A stretch of 64,000 nt of DNA, from assembly GCF_000445445.1 (NCBI RefSeq), contig NZ_ASXP01000003.1:1-64000 (forward strand), read 5' to 3'. Made by a program: the position numbers and the translations under genes. Source of the DNA: Sporomusa ovata DSM 2662. GTDB lineage: Bacteria; Bacillota; Negativicutes; Sporomusales; Sporomusaceae. The notes beneath the pieces were generated by a model. That model ran no database searches and had not been told where the DNA came from. It saw only the letters and a list, made by a program, of their open reading frames with translations. Below, piece by piece: positions 62,388 through 64,000 of the stretch; position 1 is the first letter of the stretch; each line of letters opens with the position of its first letter.

Positions 62388-63554
62388 ATGGAAAATACGC
62401 ATAATTTTTTTATACCTAAAAACAATCTTATCGGCATTGGCTCCATTAAGGATTTGACAAACGAACTACTGAAGTGGAAACTTAGCAAGACACTCATTGT
62501 TACTGATAAAAACATTATCAGCTTGGGTTATGTCGAGATGATTGAAACTATGCTGAAAAATTTGTTCATCTCCTATGACATTTTTGAAGGAGTCCTGCAT
62601 TCTAACCCGACTGTTTCTTTTGTCGAGGATGGTCTATCCTACTTTCCCCAGGGGCTGGAGCTTAGACGAGATTACAATCTAATTATATCTATCGGCGGCG
62701 GAACAATTCATGACTGTGCAAAAGGCATAGCAGCTGTGGCTACCAACGGTGGATCCATAATCGATTATGAAGGCTATAACAAGATTACCAAGCCGGCTAT
62801 ACCTCATATCGCCATAAATACTACCTACTCAGGCGCTGAATTAACCATGTTTTCAATCATAACAGATACTTCGAGAAAAGTTAAAATGGTGATTGCTTCC
62901 CCTAATATTACACCATTCATATCTGTCAATGATCCGATGTTTACGACGACTATGCCGCAAGATATAACCGCCAGTTCCGGGATAGATGCTCTTTCGCATT
63001 CCATAGAATCTTATTCTGCTATGGAAGCTTCGCCAATAACGGATTCTTTCGCGCTTGGGGCGGTAAAATTAATTTTTGGTTACCTCAGAAGAGCCTATGA
63101 AAACGGTAATGATATGGAAGCCAGAGAAAAAATGACATTCGCCAGTATAATGGCAGGTATGGCGTTTAATAATGCAGGGTTGGGGTATGTTCATGCCATG
63201 GCACACCAGTTAGGTGGATTTTATAATAAGCTGCATGGTAATTATGATGGCATATTACTTCCTTATGTATTTGAATTCAATTCTGCCTCCCTACAGGAAG
63301 GCAAAATTCTAAAACTTGCTAAAGCCATGGGTGAAAAAGCTGACAGCAAACCCGAAGCGGTGGAGAAAATCTGTAATGCAATTAAGAAACTTGGTTTGGA
63401 TATTGGCATTCCCCATGGATTAAAGGCAATGGGCGTAAAAGAAACTGATCTTGATAGGCTGTCGCAAAATGCGTTAAAAGACATAGCTACATTTACCAAT
63501 CCAAGAAAGGGCACCTTGGAAGATGTTATACATATATATAAAGCCGCAATGTAA
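62388..63554 (+). CDS. Iron-dependent alcohol dehydrogenase (group III), copy 1
   Basis: 388 residues of the Fe-ADH family. NAD binding: ISIGGGTIHDCAKGIAA. Iron ligands are expected in SGIDALSHSIESY (Asp, His) and in HAMAHQLGGFYNKLHGNYDG (two His). Such enzymes interconvert alcohols and aldehydes with NAD(H). GGAGGAG precedes the ATG at 62388. A paralog starts 42 bp downstream. In a methanol-utilising acetogen these could oxidise ethanol, propanol or butanol; the mta genes are not close enough to link them. Confidence 0.93.
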   Translation: MENTHNFFIPKNNLIGIGSIKDLTNELLKWKLSKTLIVTDKNIISLGYVEMIETMLKNLFISYDIFEGVLHSNPTVSFVEDGLSYFPQGLELRRDYNLIISIGGGTIHDCAKGIAAVATNGGSIIDYEGYNKITKPAIPHIAINTTYSGAELTMFSIITDTSRKVKMVIASPNITPFISVNDPMFTTTMPQDITASSGIDALSHSIESYSAMEASPITDSFALGAVKLIFGYLRRAYENGNDMEAREKMTFASIMAGMAFNNAGLGYVHAMAHQLGGFYNKLHGNYDGILLPYVFEFNSASLQEGKILKLAKAMGEKADSKPEAVEKICNAIKKLGLDIGIPHGLKAMGVKETDLDRLSQNALKDIATFTNPRKGTLEDVIHIYKAAM

Positions 63555-63595
63555 TCGTCGATCTCATTAAATGGATTAATGCCGGAGGAACAAAG

Positions 63596-64000
63596 ATGGA
63601 AAATACACATAACTTTTTTATGCCCAAAACTAATCTTATTGGTGTTGGTTCAATCAAAGACCTGCCCAATGAATTGTTAGGGTGGAAGCTAAACAAAGCG
63701 CTAATTGTTACTGATAAAAATATGATAAAGTTAGGGTATCTTGAAAAAATTGAAGTGATGTTAAAAAATTTGTTTATTACTTATGATATCTTTGATGGCA
63801 TCCTGCATCCAAACTCAACCGTATCCTTTGTTGAAGAAGGACTAACCTATTTTGATAAATTATTTAGAAGAGCCTATAACTTAGTTATCTCAATCGGCGG
63901 CGGCTCAGTCCATGACTGCGCAAAAGCGATAGCTGCTGTCGCTGCTAACGGAGGTTCAATAACAGATTACGAAGGCTATAACAAGATTACCCAACCAGCT
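63596..64000 (+). CDS. Iron-dependent alcohol dehydrogenase, copy 2 (cut by window edge)
   Basis: 135 codons are visible from the ATG at 63596 (CCGGAGGA upstream). The sequence opens with MENTHNFFMPKTNLIGVGSI, differing from copy 1 by a few residues, and continues to ISIGGGSVHDCAKAIAAVAANGG. The close similarity along the visible length indicates a tandem gene duplication. The remainder lies outside the window. Confidence 0.93.
   Translation, partial: MENTHNFFMPKTNLIGVGSIKDLPNELLGWKLNKALIVTDKNMIKLGYLEKIEVMLKNLFITYDIFDGILHPNSTVSFVEEGLTYFDKLFRRAYNLVISIGGGSVHDCAKAIAAVAANGGSITDYEGYNKITQPA

Overview
The window reads as chromosome from an anaerobic, spore-forming Negativicute close to Sporomusa (Sporomusaceae); this is inferred from gene content and not tested by a search. 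Evidence: a GerA-type germinant receptor operon and a CwlD-like amidase (endospores), CodY, Firmicute-style strong ribosome binding sites and T-box control, and a complete methanol:corrinoid methyltransferase cluster (MtaB, MtaC, methyl-H4folate methyltransferase, RACo, PocR regulator) as found in methanol-using acetogens. Base composition is moderate and most genes are on the minus strand.

Layout. 1-700: the 5' end of a 16S rRNA gene (minus) with an enlarged V1 helix, its leader and a near-perfect promoter. 700-6900: LctP-family permease behind a T-box with a probable Tyr specifier, DoxX, DUF1540, reverse rubrerythrin, MFS exporter, PaaI thioesterase, amidase. 7000-15100: zinc ribbon protein and a signalling block (PAS/PP2C/HATPase phosphatase-kinase, STAS antagonist, chemoreceptor, secreted protein, HD-GYP). 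15350-21100: a lactate utilisation locus, lutC and fused lutBA divergent from lctP, followed by a FadR-type GntR regulator, with two identical-core palindromic operators in the divergent region. 21280-26250: adenine deaminase, diaminopropionate ammonia-lyase, an unknown protein and a secreted protein.

26260-30450 is accessory: a complete IS256-family element with 8-bp target duplication inserted directly upstream of the secreted gene, a decayed REP-associated (Y1) transposase, a frameshifted CAP-domain gene, and a DUF2442 gene coupled by a 4-bp overlap to a 58-residue ORF. 30530-37700: MalT-like LuxR regulator with an M24 peptidase, metA (predicted acetyl-CoA type) with a LuxR regulator, DUF948 and YtxH proteins. 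37990-39590: an IS110-family element with a frameshifted recombinase and a structured 5' non-coding end that may encode a bridge RNA. 39700-44560: a 1407-residue acyl-CoA dehydratase activase-like protein and a TetR regulator. 44650-46100: an orphan promoter-RNA-U-tract unit of about 100 nt (candidate small RNA) and a small secreted protein.

46160-55610 is the methanol/corrinoid region, all on the minus strand. DUF1638, RACo, PocR regulator and a second corrinoid protein form one unit ending at a terminator. mtaC, mtaB and the methyl-H4folate methyltransferase form a second unit, followed by a CobW-like GTPase, an unknown protein and an XRE regulator. MtaB would move the methanol methyl group to MtaC, the MtrH-like enzyme passes it to tetrahydrofolate for the Wood-Ljungdahl pathway, and RACo rescues oxidised corrinoid. 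A CodY-like box overlaps the -35 region of the mtaC promoter, and codY itself follows at 55895-56695 with CodY-like boxes in its own control region. The end holds gerA-type genes and two tandem iron-dependent alcohol dehydrogenases, the second cut by the window edge.
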